64,000 bases of DNA, from NCBI GenBank assembly GCA_905116865.2, contig CAJHNH020000218.1, positions 167,501-231,500 of the forward strand. Reading direction: 5' to 3'. Below the pieces are notes generated by a model, which was not told the origin of the DNA, ran no database searches, and saw nothing but the letters and a program-made list of their open reading frames with translations. Shown piece after piece: positions 50,570 through 62,439 of this stretch (position 1 is the stretch's first letter; the number at the start of each line of letters is the position of its first letter). This DNA is from Candidula unifasciata (taxonomy: Eukaryota; Mollusca; Gastropoda; Stylommatophora; Geomitridae). The position numbers and the translations under genes are program-made.

Positions 50570-52015
50570 TAAACATCTATTGCAACATGGTAGCACTTTA
50601 TCAAACAAACTACACATATATCACACAACACAGTAGCACATTATTCAGCAAACCAAACATGTGTCACTACACAGTAGCATATTAGGAAACTAAACATCTA
50701 TCACAAACCAGTAGCACATTATCAAACTAAACATCTGTCACAACACAGTAGCAAATTCACAAGTGAACTAAACATCTGTCACAACACAGTAGCGCATTAT
50801 CAAACTAAACATCTGTCACAACACAGTAGCAAATTCACAAGTGAACTAAACATCTGTCACAACACAGTAGCGCATTATCAAACTAAACATCTGTCACTAC
50901 ACAGTAGCAAATTCACAAGTGAACTAAACATCTGTCACAACACAGTAGCGCATTATCAAACTAAACATCTGTCACAACACAGTAGCAAATTCACAAGTGA
51001 ACTAAACATCTGTCACAACACAGTAGCGCATTATCAAACAAACTAAACATCTGTCACTACACAGTAGCACATTATAAAACTAAACATCTGTCACAACACA
51101 GTAGCACATTATAAAACTAAACATCTGTCACAACACAGTAGCACATTATCAAACTAAATATCTGTCACAACACAGTAGCACATTTTCAAACTAAACATCT
51201 GACACAACACAGTAGCACATTATTAAACTAAACATATGTCACAACACAGTAGCACATTATTAAACTAAACATGTGCCACAACACGGTAGCATATTATCAA
51301 ACGAAGTAAACATCTGTCACAACACAGTAGCACATTATCAAGCAGACCAAACATCTGTCACAACACAGTATCACATCATCAAACAAACTAAACATCTGTC
51401 ACTACACAGTAGCACATTATCAAGCAAACTGAACATCTATCACTACACAGTAGCACATTATCAAACAAACTAAATATGTCACAACACAGTAGCACATTAT
51501 CAAGCAAACTAAACATGTCACAACACAGTAGCACATTAATAAACAAACCAAACATGTCACAATACAGTAGCATTATCAAACAAACTAAACATATCACAAC
51601 ACAGTAGCACATTATCAAACAAACTGAACATGTCGCAACACAGTAGCACATTAATAAACAAACTAAACATGTCGCAACACAGTAGCACATTAATAAACAA
51701 ACTAAACATCTCACAATACAGTAGCATTATCAAACAAACTAAACATGTCACAACACAGTAGCACATTAATAATCAGACTAAACATGTCACAATACAATAG
51801 AACAATTATAAACAAACTAAACATGTCACAATACAGAAGCACATCAATAAACAAACTAAACATGTCACAACACAGTAGCACATTAATAAACAAACTAAAC
51901 ATGTCACAATACAGTGGCAATATCAAACAAACTAAAAATCTGTCACAACATAGTCGCGCATTATCAAGCAAACTAAACATATGTCACAATACAGTAGCAC
52001 ATTATCAAACAAAGT
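50570..52015. repeat. About 1.4-kb satellite-like array, roughly 30-40-bp units
   Basis: Units combine CTAAACATCTGTCACAACAC, AGTAGCACATTATCAAAC and variants. Some stretches alternate two unit types (AGTAGCAAATTCACAAGTG and AGTAGCGCATTATCAAAC), a higher-order pattern of about 70 bp at 50740-51040. Confidence 0.93.
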
Positions 52016-52169
52016 AACCACCCCTCATACACATTTAAGCATAACAATTGGGGGGGAAAAAATGTCTATCAAACAAAATAAACACTTTCATTCAAACTCT
52101 GGCACTTTCAATTAAAACCGAACATCTATCAAACAGTCCAGCATTCAACAAAATAAGTTCAGGGGAAGG

Positions 52170-52420
52170 GGGAGGCTGTGACGAAGTGGTCAAGCATTCG
52201 CTTCACACTCTGAAGGTGGTGGATTTAGTTCACGGCTGTGTGGTTCATTTTCATGAGTGCAGTTTTTACAGAGACCCCCAGGAATCTTAGCCAGAATTAC
52301 AGTGTTCATGCTCTGTGCAGATGGCAGGCCCACGCTGCAGAGAAAGACCGAGCCATATGGGATCAAACCCAGAGCAATGAAGTCAATCCTCTCAACTTTA
52401 ACCTTTTACTTTAACCTTTT
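52170..52420 (+). mobile_element. tRNA-derived SINE, family D
   Basis: Head GTGACGAAGTGGTCAAGC, body AGAGACCCCCAGGAATCTTA, end GAGCCATATGGGATCAAACC and TCCTCTCAACTTTAAC. A reverse copy is at 60015. Confidence 0.75.
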
Positions 52421-52619
52421 TACTTCACCCCATCCCTCCTTCCCAAAAAAACATGAAACAAATCAATATCTATAATATACAATATATAAAGGGGTTGAGG
52501 CTGTGTTAGTGGCTAGATTACATATATGTTATGGCGGCCCTCACAGAAAGCAAAGAATAGTAACACAAAGGGACAGTGGCTAGATTACCTATGTGTTATC
52601 GCGGCCCTGGAGTGATAAC

Positions 52620-52960
52620 ACTAAATGATGACAATCTCTTTCTGATGTTTGTGATTAGTTGTCTACAACCTCTAGCCTCATTCAAAACATCGGGGTTGCA
52701 CTTTTTAGCTGTCCTAGGAATTCTAAAGATTCTTCTGTTAAACCAGCTCTGAGGCCTCCAGAAATTGTTCAGCCTGTTTACTAATCATCCAGGATTCACT
52801 GCTGTATGTTACAACAAGCTCTATATAGTATCCTTAGTGACATTAATTTTAGCAATTTAAAACATTATTGTCTTCTCATTCATCTCTTCCCAGCTTATCT
52901 CATCAAAGTGTTGCAGGGAAGGCAGAGATTCAAGGGTCTTCTCTATGCTCTTTCTAATAA
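52620..52960 (-). mobile_element. LINE C-terminal fragment (diverged)
   Basis: TGTGATTAGTTGTCTACAAC, CACTTTTTAGCTGTCCTAGG and CCAGGATTCACTGCTGTATG follow the order of the 32703 copy. Confidence 0.7.
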
Positions 52961-53353
52961 CACATAAATTTGCACATTCAAACACCTAAATTCTTCTCAG
53001 GCATCACTGTGTAGAGAGAGTTAAATCTTCTACCATCAAAGATGCATCTTTAACGTCACAATTTAAACAAATATGTACATGGTACACAACCTGAATTACA
53101 AATGAATTTTCACAGTGATCTGTGGAAAAAATACCAATAACATCAAAACAGTACATTCTGAAAACAAGTTCAAATACATCCGGACATGCCCTCATGAAAG
53201 AAAAATTGAACTTGTAGCAAAAAAAAAACACAGTGAAGACCTGATAAGGAGAACTCATAGGGGACAAAAGCAGGATAAACCAATTGTTCTTTACAACAGA
53301 AATTTGCGACATCCGTGATCACCCTAGGTAGTCTGCACTGTATTTCAATCATG

Positions 53354-53560
53354 CAGAAACAGACAACACATTGCACAATTTATTGCCAGGCACATTTTGC
53401 TGCAACCTGAAAAGAAACCAGCAATCATGAAACAGGCATTAAAATGGGAAATGAAGGGATTAATGAGGCGAGGGAGTAACTCCGATGTAATGGACCTAAT
53501 GAGATACAGCAAAATATGTCTGACAATAAACTGTACAATGTACTGTTTGTCCACATTATT
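53354..53560. mobile_element. Foldback derivative of the Penelope-like repeat arm
   Basis: Inverted arms TTGCACAATTTATTGCCAGG and ATGTCTGACAATAAACTGTA-type flank about 100 bp of unrelated spacer. The hammerhead-like core is degraded (CTAATGA, AAAA). Confidence 0.7.
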
Positions 53561-53574
53561 TGGGGGAGGGAGGG

Positions 53575-53885
53575 GGTGTCTACCTTGAATACTAGAGGTT
53601 AGGGTTCAATCCCCGTTAAGGCTGGGATTTTTACACGCGGACTTCTAGTAATTCCCCCTGGTCTCTGGGTAGTGAGGTCGGATGCCCGTGTGCATTTTTT
53701 ACGCACGTAAAAAATCCCTTGCCAACTAGAGATCAAAAAGAGCAGCCTAATGGCGCTGCCTGAGCAAAATTTGGAGTTAAAAATATACCCGAAGTATTTC
53801 AGGATCCTCGCCGGTGCTACAGAGCCTGTGCACTGTGCTGAGCTTCTTCGGACTCAAGACTTGAGTTAGAAGAAGAACAGAGCAC
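53575..53885 (+). mobile_element. tRNA-derived SINE, family C
   Basis: TAGAGGTTAGGGTTCAATCC head, AATTCCCCCTGGTCTCTGGG body and TTGAGTTAGAAGAAGAACAG end. Confidence 0.88.
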
Positions 53886-53964
53886 TTATGCTCATGTGCT
53901 ATGATATTGATCGGTTGTTCAAACCTTCAATACACATCATTAAAAATAATAATAGTTGACTATA

Positions 53965-54242
53965 TTTACACTGCAGCTTAGGCGTTGCGAGTCCGACTTG
54001 TAATCCAACATACTGCGATCGAAACCCACAGCTGGCTGTGTGGATTTTCATCATTATATGGGGCGTCGCAGGTCGACCCAGCCTAAAATGGTTACCAGGA
54101 TGGCTGTCCTGGGAAAGTAAAGATGGCCGGCCTAATGCTGACCACATTACCCACACAATGCCTATGGTCTGTAAAAAATATAGGCGCTCTTCCCATATAG
54201 CCGATATATAGCCTAAAGGAGTGAAAAGGGATCTTTACTTTT
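53965..54242 (+). mobile_element. tRNA-derived SINE, family A variant
   Basis: TTAGGCGTTGCGAGTCCGAC head, GCAGGTCGACCCAGCCTAAA body and GAGTGAAAAGGGATCTTTAC end, as in the 1601 copy. Confidence 0.85.
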
Positions 54243-54404
54243 TTTTGGGGGTATATTTACATTATATTTACATTCATTGCCCAAGTATTAAAAACAGAGA
54301 CAAAACATATTTACAGATCATACATAAATGAGCATGATTCACAGGATCTGTTTAAGTAGAAAATGCTTTATAGTAACAATAAGAACAGTCATATGAATTG
54401 TTTG

Positions 54405-54640
54405 CCTCTGTGGTTAGGTGTTATGAATGCAGTTTCATAATCCCGACATTTAAGGTCATTTTCAACAGCAGGCGATTTCGCAGCAGACCACTTTGTGCTG
54501 ATTTTGACAAGAGTGTGAATACCAACCATTCAGCAAGCAATGGCAAATCACCGAATGTTAAACTATCTAGTAAAACCAGAAACAGGCGATAAATGCTGAG
54601 TTTGCGCTGTGACATCCTACAAAGGATCTGCACTAACAAA
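54405..54640 (+). mobile_element. tRNA-derived SINE, family B (degenerate)
   Basis: CTCTGTGGTTAGGTG head, AGCAAGCAATGGCAAATCAC body and CATCCTACAAAGGATCTGC end. Confidence 0.6.
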
Positions 54641-54879
54641 CACAGGAGACCATAATGTTTATTCTAAAATATAACATGAAAGTAAATATGACTAAAACAC
54701 TGAAGTAGTGCAGGTCAGTAGAATTCCTAGTCCTCTATATATGGGGTTCAATGGTTCTTGTTTGAAGCAATTTTAAAAATTTACATATCTAGGAAGTATA
54801 TTCTCAAAGGACAGGAGAACATACAGGGAAATAGAAACAAGATGCCAACGAGCCAGTGTGCAACACCACACACCAAATG

Positions 54880-55100
54880 AATTGAGAAGCAGAAGCTGAA
54901 ATGATTTGGTCATCTTGTTAGAAAGCAGCCAGAACAACTACCAACAAAGGAACTAAACATGAAAAGATCTAATGTCAACGGAAGAGTTTGTCCTGAGAGA
55001 ATTTGGACTGATGACATTAAAGAGCTTCTACAGCACAACAGAATGAAAATAGTCACTGCTGCCCATTAAGCAATGGATCACAAACTGTTCCTCCCCATGA
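54880..55100 (+). mobile_element. LINE C-terminal fragment
   Basis: Plus-strand text FGHLVRKQPEQLPTKELN and ERIWTDDIKELLQHNRMK marks a LINE tail. One stop lies near the start. Confidence 0.72.
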
Positions 55101-55164
55101 GGCATAAGTGTTCAGCTGTTAGTTGTATTCTGTAAATATGAGATTATGGGTGTGTCATTTCAAT

Positions 55165-55875
55165 AATAATTACAGACCATTTGCACTTCTAGTTTTGTTG
55201 TCTTATGTGACCATTTGCACTTCTAGTTTTGTTGTCTTATGTGACCATTTGCACTTCTAGTTTTGTTGTCTTATGTGACCATTTGCACTTCTAGTTTTGT
55301 TGTCTTGTGTGACCATTTGCACTTCTAGTTTTGTTGTCTTATGTGACCATTTGCACTTCTAGTTTTGTTGTCTTATGTGACCATTTGCACTTCTAGTTTT
55401 GTTGTCTTATGTGACCATTTGCACTTCTAGTTTTGTTGTCTTATGTGACCATTTGCACTTCTAGTTTTGTTGTCTTATGTGACCATTTGCACTTCTAGTT
55501 TTGTTGTCTTATGTGACCATTTGCACTTCTAGTTTTGTTGTCTTATGTGACCATTTGCACTTCTAGTTTTGTTGTCTTATGTGACCATTTTCACTTCTAG
55601 TTTTGTTGTCTTATGTGACCATTTGCACTTCTAGTTTTGTTGTCTTATGTGACCATTTGCACTTCTAGTTTTGTTGTCTTATGTGACCATTTTCACTTCT
55701 AGTTTTGTTGTCTTATGTGACCATTTGCACTTCTAGTTTTGTTGTCTTATGTGACCATTTGCACTTCTAGTTTTGTTGTCTTATGTGACCATTTGCACTT
55801 CTAGTTTTGTTGTCTTATGTGACACATCTGCACTTCTAGTTTTGTTGTCTTATGTGACCATTTGCACTTCTAGTT
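55165..55875. repeat. 34-bp satellite array, about 20 units
   Basis: GACCATTTGCACTTCTAGTT plus TTGTTGTCTTATGT, extremely homogeneous with rare T-for-G changes. Confidence 0.96.
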
Positions 55876-55904
55876 TCCTAATGTGGTCATTTCCTTTCCT
55901 AATA

Positions 55905-56255
55905 TTTTAATGCTAGTTGCTGCCATACATGCTGCCATATTTAATTTTCTACTGCTAACAGCTGCCATACATGCTGACATATTAAATTTTCTATTGCTAA
56001 CAGCTATCACACATGCTGTCATATTAAATGTTCTACTGCTAACAGCTATCACACATGCTGACATATTACATTTTCTACTGCTAACAGCTATCACACATGC
56101 TGACATATTAAATTTTCTACTGCTAACAGCTATCACACATGCTGACATATTAAATTTTTTACTGCTAACAGCTATCACACATGCTGACATATTAAAATTT
56201 TTACTGCTAACAGCTATCACACATGCTGACATATTACATTTTCTACTGCTATGGT
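55905..56255. repeat. 42-bp tandem array, about eight units
   Basis: ACATGCTGACATATTAAATT plus TTCTACTGCTAACAGCTATCAC. 42 is a multiple of three, which keeps spurious frames open on both strands. Confidence 0.95.
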
Positions 56256-56470
56256 ATGGACATGTAATATGAATTACTGATGGCTCCAAAACAGTACCAC
56301 AGAGCTCTGTAAATGGGAAGAGGAGAACTGGAAGACCAAGAAACTGGATACAGGATTTTTCTGAATGGACAGACTTCAAACATGCACTTATCCAGTCCCT
56401 TGCACCTGAGCCAGTGATGTCAAGGGAGCTGATTAGATGATCAGAAGCAACCGGTGACCCAAAGATATGT
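56256..56470 (+). mobile_element. LINE C-terminal fragment between satellite arrays
   Basis: Plus-strand text GKRRTGRPRNWIQDFSEW resembles the end of a LINE polyprotein. It begins with TGGTATGGACATGTAATA, coding WYGHVI. Confidence 0.65.
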
Positions 56471-56519
56471 AGTGATATAGGACTGTGGTGCTGATGATAA
56501 TTATTTCCATCCCTATTTC

Positions 56520-57525
56520 TCGAACGCTGCCATTTTCACTTCTAGTTTTTCTACTGCTGCCATTTTCACTTCTAGTTTTTCTACTGCTGCCATTTGAACT
56601 ACTAGTTTTTCTACTGCTGCCATTTTCACTTCTAGTTTTTCTACTGCTGCCATTTTAACTACTAGTTTTTCTACTGCTGCCATTTTCACTTCTAGTTTTT
56701 CTACTGCTGCCATTTTAACTCCCAGTTTTTCTACTGCTGCCATTTTCACTTTAGTTTTTCTACTGCTGCCATTTTAACTCCTAGTTTTTACTACTGCTGC
56801 CATTTTCACTTTAGTTTTTACTACTGCTGCCATTTTCACTTCTAGTTTTTCTACTGCCATTTTAACTCCAAGTTTTTCTACTGCTGCCATTTTCACTTCT
56901 AGTTTTTCTACTGCTGCCATTTTAACTCCCAGTTTTTCTACTGCTGCCATTTTAACTTCTAGTTTTTCTACTGCTGCCATTTTAACTTCTAGTTTTTCTA
57001 CTGCTGCCATTTTAACTCATAGTTTTTCTACTGCTGCCATTTTCACTTCTAGTTTTTCTACTGCTGCCATTTTAACTTATAGTTTTTCTACTGCTGCCAT
57101 TTTAACTCATAGTTTTTCTACTGCTGCCATTTTCACTTCTAGTTTTTCTACTGCTGATATTTTAACTCCCAGTTTTTCTACTGCTGCCATTTTCACTTTA
57201 GTTTTTCCACTGCTGCCATTTTAACTCCTAGTTTTTACTACTGCTGCCATTTTAACTCCTAGTTTTTTACTACTGCTGCCATTTGCACTCCTAGTTTTTC
57301 TACTGCTGCCATTTTCACTCCCAGTTTTTCTACTGCTGCCATTTTCACTTCTAGTTTTTCTACTGCTGCCATTTTAACTCCTAGTTTTTACTACTGCTGC
57401 CATTTTCACTTCTAGTTTTTCTACTGCTGCCATTTTAACTCCGTTTTTACTACTGCTGCCATTTTCACTTTAGTTTTTACTACTGCTGCCATTTTAACTT
57501 CTAGTTTTTCTACTTTTGCCATATC
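56520..57525. repeat. 30-bp satellite array, about 33 units
   Basis: TTCTACTGCTGCCATTTTAA plus CTTCTAGTTT with frequent indels and CACTTCTAG/AACTCCTAG variants. Frames such as MAAVEKLEVK are repeat translations. Confidence 0.96.
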
Positions 57526-58240
57526 TGTTTATTCAAAACGCTTCTCATGTTAAGTTTCAGGACAGAAAGAATGTTTGTGGACAAGGTACTTGTGTGGGCT
57601 GTGTTTAAGATAATGTTCTAATGTAATTTTTGTACAAACACTGTTGGTTGTTAACAAGGGGATGTTGTTGGAGCTCTGTACACAGCTTTTTTTTCTAGAA
57701 AGAAAAAAGGATACAGGTGCTCATCATAAAATGTCTAATAAAAGGCGGCGGTACACACTACAAAGTGTCTATTACTTTAGGGCTGGGAAAAAGAATGCCT
57801 TAAAAAAGGTGAATTTCTTGAGTGGGTTGTGTACAAGGTGACATTTTTTGTGTGGGTTGTGCACAAAGTGTTCTTGTGTACAAGGTGATGTTCTTGTACG
57901 GGTTAGTACAAGGTGATATTCTTGTAAGGGCAGTGCACAAGGTGATATTCTAAAGTGGGTTGTGTACTAGGGAATTTTCTTGTGTTGGGTGTTAAAAGGC
58001 TGATGTTCGCAGTGGGGATGCTCTATTGCCAACACCATTAACCCACTCAGTAGGACCACCTCTGGTTCTCTTTCACCCACATTTAGATATCAATACTGTT
58101 TTACAGTAGTCCCACCTTATGACTGAACCACTGGCCTGTCTGTACCATGATAAAATCCACAGCTCACACTGTACCCACATGATTCTTGTTATCTTCTTCT
58201 TTGTACACCTTCAGGTGTCAAAGTGAATACATGTCAATAA
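57526..58240. other. Unassigned DNA with weak GTGTACAAGG repeats
   Basis: 57785-57990 is a loose tandem of GGGTTGTGTACAAGGTGA-like units. No exon recognised. Confidence 0.55.
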
Positions 58241-58244
58241 AGGG

Positions 58245-58534
58245 TGATTTATTAATATCCTACCCCAAACAGGGGAAATCCACAGGTCATGGGACAGACT
58301 AATATTTCAGGGGGTGGTAGATACGCTGCATGTAGTCGTGGGACCTACGCTGCATGCAGTCGTGTTACCTAGGCTGCACTCTCTCGTGGGATGTAGGTGG
58401 GTTGAGGTTAGGGCCAGTTCTAGATGTTTTGGGGTCATTAAAAGCATCAGTAAGCCGGGAAACCTAGTCTTATCACCCTCTAAAATGTTGGACTGTCCTG
58501 TGACGTCATCATGGGGTAGGATTTTAATAAAGCA
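58245..58534 (+). mobile_element. MITE with TGNTTTATTAATATCC ends (copy 3, best preserved)
   Basis: Starts TGATTTATTAATATCCTACC and ends ATGGGGTAGGATTTTAATAA plus AGCA. Internal GGAAATCCACAGGTCA and CCTGTGACGTCATC are shared with copies at 2373 and 8491. Confidence 0.82.
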
Positions 58535-58859
58535 CCAATAAAGTCCTAAGTCAAGGTTACAGCAACACTGCAGACGGGTTGCCCCCTAACTGTTCTGTCC
58601 CTGTGCCAGTGGAGTTCACACAACATGTCCTTCACTGACCCATTTAAGAATTAGGGGAACACCTGTCAGCCCCAGCAACACACTCAAAATTGCACATGTA
58701 AGGTAAAAATACATAAGGCAGTCAACTTGAGAGAATGGATGTAGGCCATAACAATTTGATCTGTTCTGCATATGTTGGACACTCTTGTGGCAAATGATAA
58801 ATGACAAAACCCCCAAAAATAAGTAAAATAACCAACTACAAACATTGTTTATTACTTGT

Positions 58860-59145
58860 GTGGTGCGTTAGGCATATGATGCTAGACTGACAGACCAACC
58901 GGTGCTCAGTAAGCATATGGTCAACATCCTTTAATCCCAGGAAATTAGCTGGTACTCCCTGTGAGCTGGATCAAACTGGGAACCAACGTCAAATTTTTTT
59001 TTTCAAACTTTCTGAGCGGATTAAAACCCAAGACTTTAGGGCCGAGAGGCAAGCAATCTATTTGCTATGTTTTTGTGGCCCTCTGCAAATGTTTAGTTGT
59101 CACTTTAGCAATTTCATTTATAATCCGAGGTGTCTCAAATATGTA
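58860..59145 (-). mobile_element. SINE, family A (very diverged)
   Basis: GTTAGGCATATGATGCTAGA, ATCCCAGGAAATTAGCTGGT and GAGCTGGATCAAACTGGGAA follow family A order in reverse. Confidence 0.5.
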
Positions 59146-59496
59146 GCCTAGCCCTGTAAATGCATTTTTTTTAAAATAGGTCATGACTTTTTTAAAGTTG
59201 TTAAAAAATTTGACGATTCAGCTTTTTGATGTATTCTATACTGCAGATATTACCAATTCATCTCTGTGAGTGGTCTTCTCTTTCCAGTCTGTGACTTCCA
59301 AGAGTTTGTAGGCCTGCCTGTATATTATCTCTCCATCACTCTCTTGGTCTGCCTAATGGTCTAATTCTATTCAACTCTTTTGCGTGCATAGTTTTTGTCG
59401 TTCTATTATCTTCCCATCTCTCTGTTTGCAGTCTATATCTATACACCATTTACCACTGCAACCTTCATGGTGCCAGTAATTAGTTATCTGTCTGTC

Positions 59497-59780
59497 TGTT
59501 CACTGGCTGTAAACCCCACTGGAAAGTCCTCGGTGACTGTCCATTTCCAGACCTTGTCTTTGTTCAAAAACCTGAGTTTTGTGTGTGCGCCCATTTTACA
59601 GATCTGGCCTAATTGTATACAGACTCTTGGTTCCTTGCCTCTAGTCTCTAAAGCAGATGCACTCTGATTTCAAAGGAATCCTCTAATTTGTCAGCTCCTA
59701 TGACATGCTTGTTGGGGAGACTGGGCCTGTTTTTGTTTTCCCAACAATGGGGCCCCAGAACCCAGAAAGGGGAGTTAGTT
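59497..59780 (-). mobile_element. GAA-tailed retroposon without a GAA tract
   Basis: TTCACTGGCTGTAAACCCCA, GCAGATGCACTCTGATTTCA and GGGGCCCCAGAACCCAGAAA. Here the tail position is (CTGT)n, not GAA. Confidence 0.72.
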
Positions 59781-60014
59781 AGTTGTGTATCTTTTAAAGG
59801 ACACTGCAGAACCAACTGTTGTGGTTTTTCTAGGCAAGTTTACACCCAGTAGTTTGCCACTGTTAAAAAGGGGAGTAATTAGTGGTAATCTAAACACATC
59901 AATAATTTTGTTGTTGCTGTTTTATACCTGAAGTTCCCTTAAAACACCAGTAGAACACCTTAAAGTGCACAAGCATATGCTAAACACTGTAATGTTACTA
60001 ATAAAAGTTAAAAG

Positions 60015-60262
60015 TTAAGGATGAGAGGTTGACTTAATTGCACCGGGTTTTATCCCATATGGCTCCGTCTCTCTCAGCAGAACACCTAGCCGCCTACAGA
60101 GAGCACCGCACAGAGCATGAACTCCATAGCTCCGGTGACAATCCCCAGGGATCTCCGTTATAACTGCACTTGTCAAGTGAAGGGCGCAGCCGTGGAATGA
60201 ACCCACGATCTTCAGAGCGCGAGGCAAACGGCTTGACCACTTCACCATAGAGACCCCCTTTG
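60015..60262 (-). mobile_element. tRNA-derived SINE, family D
   Basis: Reverse copy: TATCCCATATGGCTCCGTCT, CCCCAGGGATCTCCGTTATA and GAATGAACCCACGATCTTC as B-box region. Confidence 0.8.
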
Positions 60263-60639
60263 TTACTAAGAAAAATGCCAAAATACAACTGAATGTTAAA
60301 TGTGGAATGATCATCAAATAATGCATCAATTATCAAACAACAATACAATGTTAGATTTTATACACAGCTCAACACTGGAATTATACTTCTATGCTTAAAT
60401 GGCAATCCACATTGGTCAAGAAAAGTGCTTGTGATGAAAAAAGGTCACACCTTTTGTGTTCTTTTGTGAACAGAACAACTGCATTTTATCAAATGAAGAA
60501 CATTTTATGAAATAAATCCATGTCATGGAAGCGCAGAAATTCTTGCATGCTGTTTAGAGCCAGTCCTAACATGTGTCTATAGATCCTGGACACTTATTAT
60601 ATTGATAAATTAAATAATCTCTTGAGATTGGAGTTTTAC

Positions 60640-61290
60640 AGTAGAATGCTGACAATTTCTTGGATAGCCAAAATGAGTCATCCAGATATTTTGAGAAAGG
60701 CGAGGGCCTGAAAACCATTTATCACAAATATCAAAAGGAGACAATCATCATTTTTTGGGGCCATTTAATGAGAAGAAACAAACTGAAACATGGTGTGACC
60801 ACTGGAAAGATTCGTAGAAAGAGTGACAGGGGTAAAGTAAGGTAAAGGTAAAGTCGGGAGATGTGAACCAGCGTCATTGCACGCGGTTATGAACCATAAG
60901 TGCTCTGCCACCAGTAAGGACAGCTGATAAGAAACTGTCCGCCTGTGTCGCCGTCCGCACGCAACTCCGTAGCTACACGACGTTCCTCCATTTACCCCAG
61001 AGTGTTGACTCTGGTAGACATTACCTAGAAGCTGGGTGAACTCCGGAAACCGCCCGGTTTTGAAGACCGACCTTTGGCTGCAACCAGTCGCAGCTGGATT
61101 TGAAAGCGAGGCTCCTCTCGACTGCGCTAATGCGGCGCCTAATGAGAGTGACAGGGGAAGACAATGTGAGAAGATGCTCAACTGTCTTTTGTCATGGCAC
61201 TGAGGGTTGTCACTACATGAACCGATTCATGCTGCTAAAGATCGCAGGTTACAGAGAGACATGATCGCCCATGCCAGTCAGCAAGGCACT
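60640..61290 (+). mobile_element. LINE C-terminal fragment interrupted by a SINE
   Basis: The left part (60640-60832) reads IIFWGHLMRRNKLKHGVTTG; the right part (61145-61290) resumes with GACAGGGGAAGACAATGTGA and ends GCAAGGCACTTGATGATT. The two halves are separated by a SINE with a 13-bp duplication. Confidence 0.85.
60833..61144 (-). mobile_element. tRNA-derived SINE, family E, inserted in a LINE
   Basis: The minus-strand head has TTAGCGCAGTCGAGAGGAGC (A-box-like) and CTTTCAAATCCAGC (B-box-like). The tail is CTTTAC repeats. AGAGTGACAGGGG at 60820-60832 and 61145-61157 is the target duplication. Confidence 0.88.
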
Positions 61291-61645
61291 TGATGATTAG
61301 CTGAATTTACATTGCAAACTGGACACTACAGGCTTTGCTGCCATATGTACAGGAAAATCAAGGTTAGGGACAAAACTTTGCCCCATGAGGACAGACACTG
61401 CACAACACTGGCCATGTACTGCAGATGTGCTATCTACATGTAGTAGGGAGATGTCTGGTCTGACCAATTAAGTGTTCCAATGGAAACGAAGCTGTATGGA
61501 TCAGTGGAAGACATGTGTTGCACTATCACCTTCACTGAGACCTCTGGCCTTCTCATCTGATGGCCAGGGCAAGGATAAAGAGAAGAAAAGAGATTGAAGT
61601 ATTACCAAAATATGCATACAGTATTAAAACAAACAATAGTTAGCT

Positions 61646-61778
61646 ATTTAAATAATGCGGATACAAACAATACTTTGCACAATTTATTGCCAGGCATATT
61701 TTGCTGTATCTCTTCAGGTGCGAAATATGCCTGGCAATAAATTGTTCAATGTGTTGTTTGTATTTGCATTATTTAAAT
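61646..61778. mobile_element. Compact foldback derivative of the Penelope-like repeat arm
   Basis: A nearly perfect inverted repeat: ATTTAAATAATGCGGATACA pairs with TGTATTTGCATTATTTAAAT region, and TTATTGCCAGGCATATTT with AAATATGCCTGGCAATAA, around a 25-bp loop. It carries the same sequence as the 42136 arms without the ORF. Confidence 0.8.
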
Positions 61779-62439
61779 TCATTACGGGAAAAAACCGTTT
61801 TGAATAGTTAGCTATGCCTAGAATTTTCAACGGGTTTTAAAATGTGAAAAAAATCTGCAGACCCTATCCCAGATAGGCTATGTATAACAGATATTCTAAA
61901 AACTATGTAACTAATTTTACATTTATATTTTATATGCGGGGAAATGAGAAACTAGAACTAAATAATTAATTGTATGCAACAGGAGAACGTACTGTTGGAA
62001 GCAAAATCGGATCACTCATTTTAAAACAGGGAGGGAAAAAGAATCAGATAGAGAAAAAGATAGATATACAGACAGATTAGACTGACAGCTAGGCAGAATG
62101 GCAGTCAAACTACATGCAGATGAACAGAAATTCACATCAGAAGGCATCTGAAGCTGAACAGGTATGCTCAGGTAATCTGACTCGGACATGTATTAAACAG
62201 TCATGCTGTACTGTATTGTATATATCTTTCTAAATGAAAAAGCACCACTGTATTCCAACAATAAATTCAAAGTACAAACACAACAAGGTTTTAATTCCGC
62301 CCATTTCTCTTCAAAAAAAAATGTTATCTCTAGCAGCAAATTTTGCTCCCGTTTATACAGTCTTGCCATTACATAATGACACTGGTATTATTATGTCACA
62401 GAAAAAGACCATTTCATGCCCTTAGACATAGTGCTATAC

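Noticed and set aside
49635..52015. Regularly spaced repeats resembling a CRISPR array
   Set aside because: The units are contiguous with no unique spacers, there are no cas genes, and the context is an animal genome.
55870..56379. 129- and 169-codon frames on opposite strands over the same array
   Set aside because: Both arise from the 42-bp unit, also a multiple of three; no start context or domain.
56513..57010. Repeat proteins such as MAAVEKLEVK on the minus strand
   Set aside because: The 30-bp unit is a multiple of three; frames break wherever units carry indels, as expected for non-coding satellite.
56520..57525. Array of YY1-like sites (GCCATTTT) as a regulatory element
   Set aside because: The motif is simply part of the satellite unit; nothing else suggests regulation and no gene is adjacent.
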